Positions 44,341 to 46,638 of a DNA stretch of 46,638 nucleotides are shown in pieces. A model generated the notes under the pieces. That model made no database searches. It was not told the origin of the DNA and saw nothing but the letters and a program-made list of their open reading frames with translations. The stretch's first letter is position 1. Each line of letters begins with the position of its first letter. The DNA comes from an uncultured Lachnospiraceae bacterium (lineage in GTDB: Bacteria > Bacillota > Clostridia > Lachnospirales > Lachnospiraceae): NCBI GenBank assembly GCA_905235435.1, contig CAJOLD010000007.1, positions 1 to 46,638 of the forward strand, written 5' to 3'. The translations under genes were made by a program, and so were the position numbers.

Positions 44341-46224
44341 TCAGTTCCTTTCCGGGCGCCGAAACTCGATCGCCTCCGCGGTGATCTGCCGGAAGATGCT
44401 CTCCGCATCGATCCCGGTCTCGCGGCGCAGCGTCTCCACGCTCCCGTGTTCGATATAGTCGTCGGGAAGCGCGATCTGCACGACGCGCACATCTGTTCCC
44501 GTCTCCTCAAGCAGATCCGCCACGGCATCGCCGAAGCCGCCTCTGCGCACATTCTCCTCAAGCGTTACGATCAGCCTGTGATCCGCCGCGCACCGCAGGA
44601 TGGTCTCCTCGTCGAGCGGCTTGATAAAGCGGGCATTGATCAGCGAGCAGGAAAAGCCTGCCTCCCGCAGTTTTCTCCTCACCTCATAGGCCGTCTCCAC
44701 CATGCTGCCCGCGGCGATCAGCGCAATGTCCGTCTCGTCGTAGATGATCTCCGCCTTTCCCATTTCAACGGGCGCCTTCCACTCGCTCATCAGCTCGCAG
44801 GCCTCGCCGCGCGGATAGCGGATCGCGCAGGGGCCGTCCTGCTGCAGGGCAAAGCGAAGCATCCTGCGCAGCTCCCAGCCGTTCTTCGGCGCCATCACGC
44901 AGAGATTCGGGATCATGGAAAGGTAGGACAGATCAAAGAGGCCCTGGTGGGTCTCTCCGTCGCTCCCGACAAGCCCCGCCCTGTCGACCGCGAAGACGAC
45001 GGGCAGATTCTGGAGGCAGACGTCATGGATGACCTGGTCGAAACCTCTCTGCAGGAAGGAGGAATAGACGGCAACGACGGGCCGCAGGCCTCCGGCTGCC
45101 ATCCCGGCGGCAAAGGTCACGGCGTGCTCCTCCGCGATGCCGACATCAAAGAACCGGTCCGGATACATCCTGGAAAACTTTTCAAGCCCCGTGCCTCCGG
45201 CCATGGCGGCCGTGACCGCGACAAGCGCCTCATTGGCGGCGGCTTCCCTGCAGACGGCATCCGCGAACACATCCGTGTAGGAAGGTTTCGTGCGTTTCTT
45301 TTTCGGCTGGCCGGTCTCGATGACAAAGGGCTCGGCGCCGTGGAAACGGTCCGGATGGCGCTCCGCGGGCGGATAGCCCTTTCCTTTGACCGTGCGCACA
45401 TGGACCACGACAGGCCCCTTTACCTTCTTCGCGTCCTGAAGGGCGCGCTCCGTCGCGGCGATATCATGCCCGTCCACCGGGCCGAGGTATGTGATCCCCA
45501 GATCTTCAAAGAACATGCCCGGAATGATCATCTGCTTCAGGCCGTTCTTGGTGCTGCGGAGCCCCTCCACAACAGACTGGCCGACAACGGGGATCCTTCC
45601 GAGCGCCTGTTCCACGCCCGCCTTCAGGTTCGTGTACGCGTCGGCGGTACGGATGGAACCGAGGTAGGCGGAAAGGCCTCCCACGTTCTCCGAGATCGAC
45701 ATCTGGTTGTCGTTCAGTACGATGATAAAATTGCTTCCCAGCTGGGAGGCATTGTTGAGCGCCTCGTAGGCCATGCCGCCCGTCAGGGAGCCGTCCCCGA
45801 TCACGGAGACGACCTTATAGTTCTCCCCGCGAAGATCCCTGGCCCTCGCGAACCCGAGGCCGGCGGAGATGGACGTGGAGCTGTGCCCCGTCTCGAAGGC
45901 GTCGCTGCTGCTCTCCCTCCTCTTGGGGAAGCCGCTCATGCCCCCGTAGCGTCTCAGCTGTCCGAAGCCTTCCTTTCTCCCGGTCAGGAGCTTGTGGGTA
46001 TAGGACTGGTGTCCGACGTCCCAGATCAGCTTGTCCTCCGGCAGGTCCAGCACCCGATGCAGGGCGATCGTAAGCTCCACGACCCCCAGGTTGGATGCCA
46101 GATGTCCGCCCGTCTCGCTGATCGAACTGATCAGGAACTCCCGGATCTCCTCCGCGAGGAGTGGAAGGTCGTCCCGGTCGATCTTTTTGACATCGCCCGT
46201 CTTCTTTATCTGTTCAAGTATCAT
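44341..46224 (-). CDS. dxs: 1-deoxy-D-xylulose-5-phosphate synthase
   Basis: 627 residues, full length. First step of the MEP isoprenoid pathway, joining pyruvate and glyceraldehyde-3-phosphate. The thiamine diphosphate motif is GDGSLTGGMAYEALNNA near 143-159; the transketolase central and C-terminal domains follow (DIALIAAGSMVETA). The ATG follows GAGG. Nine bases after ispA. Confidence 0.96.
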   Translation of the reverse strand: MILEQIKKTGDVKKIDRDDLPLLAEEIREFLISSISETGGHLASNLGVVELTIALHRVLDLPEDKLIWDVGHQSYTHKLLTGRKEGFGQLRRYGGMSGFPKRRESSSDAFETGHSSTSISAGLGFARARDLRGENYKVVSVIGDGSLTGGMAYEALNNASQLGSNFIIVLNDNQMSISENVGGLSAYLGSIRTADAYTNLKAGVEQALGRIPVVGQSVVEGLRSTKNGLKQMIIPGMFFEDLGITYLGPVDGHDIAATERALQDAKKVKGPVVVHVRTVKGKGYPPAERHPDRFHGAEPFVIETGQPKKKRTKPSYTDVFADAVCREAAANEALVAVTAAMAGGTGLEKFSRMYPDRFFDVGIAEEHAVTFAAGMAAGGLRPVVAVYSSFLQRGFDQVIHDVCLQNLPVVFAVDRAGLVGSDGETHQGLFDLSYLSMIPNLCVMAPKNGWELRRMLRFALQQDGPCAIRYPRGEACELMSEWKAPVEMGKAEIIYDETDIALIAAGSMVETAYEVRRKLREAGFSCSLINARFIKPLDEETILRCAADHRLIVTLEENVRRGGFGDAVADLLEETGTDVRVVQIALPDDYIEHGSVETLRRETGIDAESIFRQITAEAIEFRRPERN

Positions 46225-46233
46225 TTATCTACC

Positions 46234-46638
46234 TCAGAACTGTCTCCTTGCCAGCCGGAGGATCAGCTCCCGCAGGAAGGGATCGGAGGCGCCCGCCCCG
46301 TCCAGCAGCCGGACTGCCTTCTTAGTCAGTTCATCCGCCGCCTTGGCGGCAGTGTCCGTGCCGTACAAAATGGCCCAGGTGGTCTTTGCGTTCTTTTCAT
46401 CGCTGTGGACCGGCTTGCCGATGACCTCGTCCGTCCCGGTGATATCCAGGATGTCGTCCCGGATCTGGAAGGCGAGCCCGACTGCCTCTCCCACCTGCTC
46501 CATGCGCGCGGCGTCTTCGTCCGAAGCGCCCGCGAGGATGGCGCCGGTCATCAGGGACGCCTCGATCAGCCTCCCCGTCTTCAGCCGGTAGATCAGATCC
46601 AGCTGCTTCTCATCCAGCGGCTCTCCCTCGAGCTCCAC
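46234..46638 (-). CDS. ispA: polyprenyl (farnesyl/geranyl) diphosphate synthase, C-terminal part
   Basis: The last 134 residues of a trans-prenyltransferase cut by the window edge. KTGRLIEASL occurs about 19 residues in, and the second Asp-rich motif FQIRDDILDITG near residues 57-68 binds the diphosphate through magnesium. It makes farnesyl or geranylgeranyl diphosphate; chain length cannot be judged from this end. The start lies outside. It precedes dxs by nine bases, the usual order. Confidence 0.92.
   Translation of the reverse strand: MELEGEPLDEKQLDLIYRLKTGRLIEASLMTGAILAGASDEDAARMEQVGEAVGLAFQIRDDILDITGTDEVIGKPVHSDEKNAKTTWAILYGTDTAAKAADELTKKAVRLLDGAGASDPFLRELILRLARRQF

Overview
The window reads as the chromosome of a high-GC, anaerobic, fermentative Clostridia bacterium, most like Lachnospiraceae (an inference from gene content, no search was run). 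The pointers are Firmicutes-type rpmG-secE-nusG-rplKAJL-rpoBC and rpsL-rpsG-fusA-tuf order, a HydABC-type [FeFe] hydrogenase, a Zur-like regulator, and the ispA-dxs-tlyA-nadK-argR-recN housekeeping cluster. Shine-Dalgarno sites are strong and several genes use GTG or TTG starts. Every gene but one lies on the minus strand, so transcription runs from high to low coordinates. I see no tRNA, rRNA, CRISPR array, insertion sequence or prophage.

From right to left: (1) 46638-39697, isoprenoid and housekeeping cluster: ispA (cut by the edge), dxs, tlyA, nadK, argR, recN and a uridine phosphorylase, nearly gapless and probably one operon. (2) 39576-34839, glycogen and glycolysis: glgA, gap, pgk, tpiA, with visible promoters before glgA and gap and hairpin terminators after gap and tpiA. 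(3) A CDF metal exporter, then hydC-hydB-hydA (33342-29199), a likely NAD(H)- and ferredoxin-linked hydrogenase operon with a strong promoter and an AT-rich inverted repeat that looks like an operator. (4) nifS-mnmA-ybaK (sulfur supply, tRNA 2-thiolation, tRNA proofreading), then pgi, an AraC-type regulator and a secreted HtrA protease whose promoter carries perfect tandem 11-mers. (5) 21983-10327, the transcription-translation block rpmG-secE-nusG-rplK-rplA, then rplJ-rplL behind its own promoter and an L10 leader, then rpoB-rpoC. (6) A lone plus-strand vanZ-like gene with a nine-residue repeat tail sits between rpoC and rpsL and shares overlapping -35 boxes with the divergent rpsL promoter. 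(7) The str operon rpsL-rpsG-fusA-tuf, with an internal tuf promoter. (8) zur-znuC-znuB, without a substrate-binding gene, behind a Fur-family box; then a membrane GDPD and the start of a membrane-anchored protein cut by the left edge.

The least explained item is an approximately 185-nt, almost completely base-paired element between the rplL terminator and the rpoB promoter (18205-18388). It has 9-bp outer inverted repeats, a long central stem, four more hairpins and a direct repeat. I cannot match it to any RNA or transposon family I know. It is the best candidate here for an undescribed regulatory RNA or miniature repeat element.
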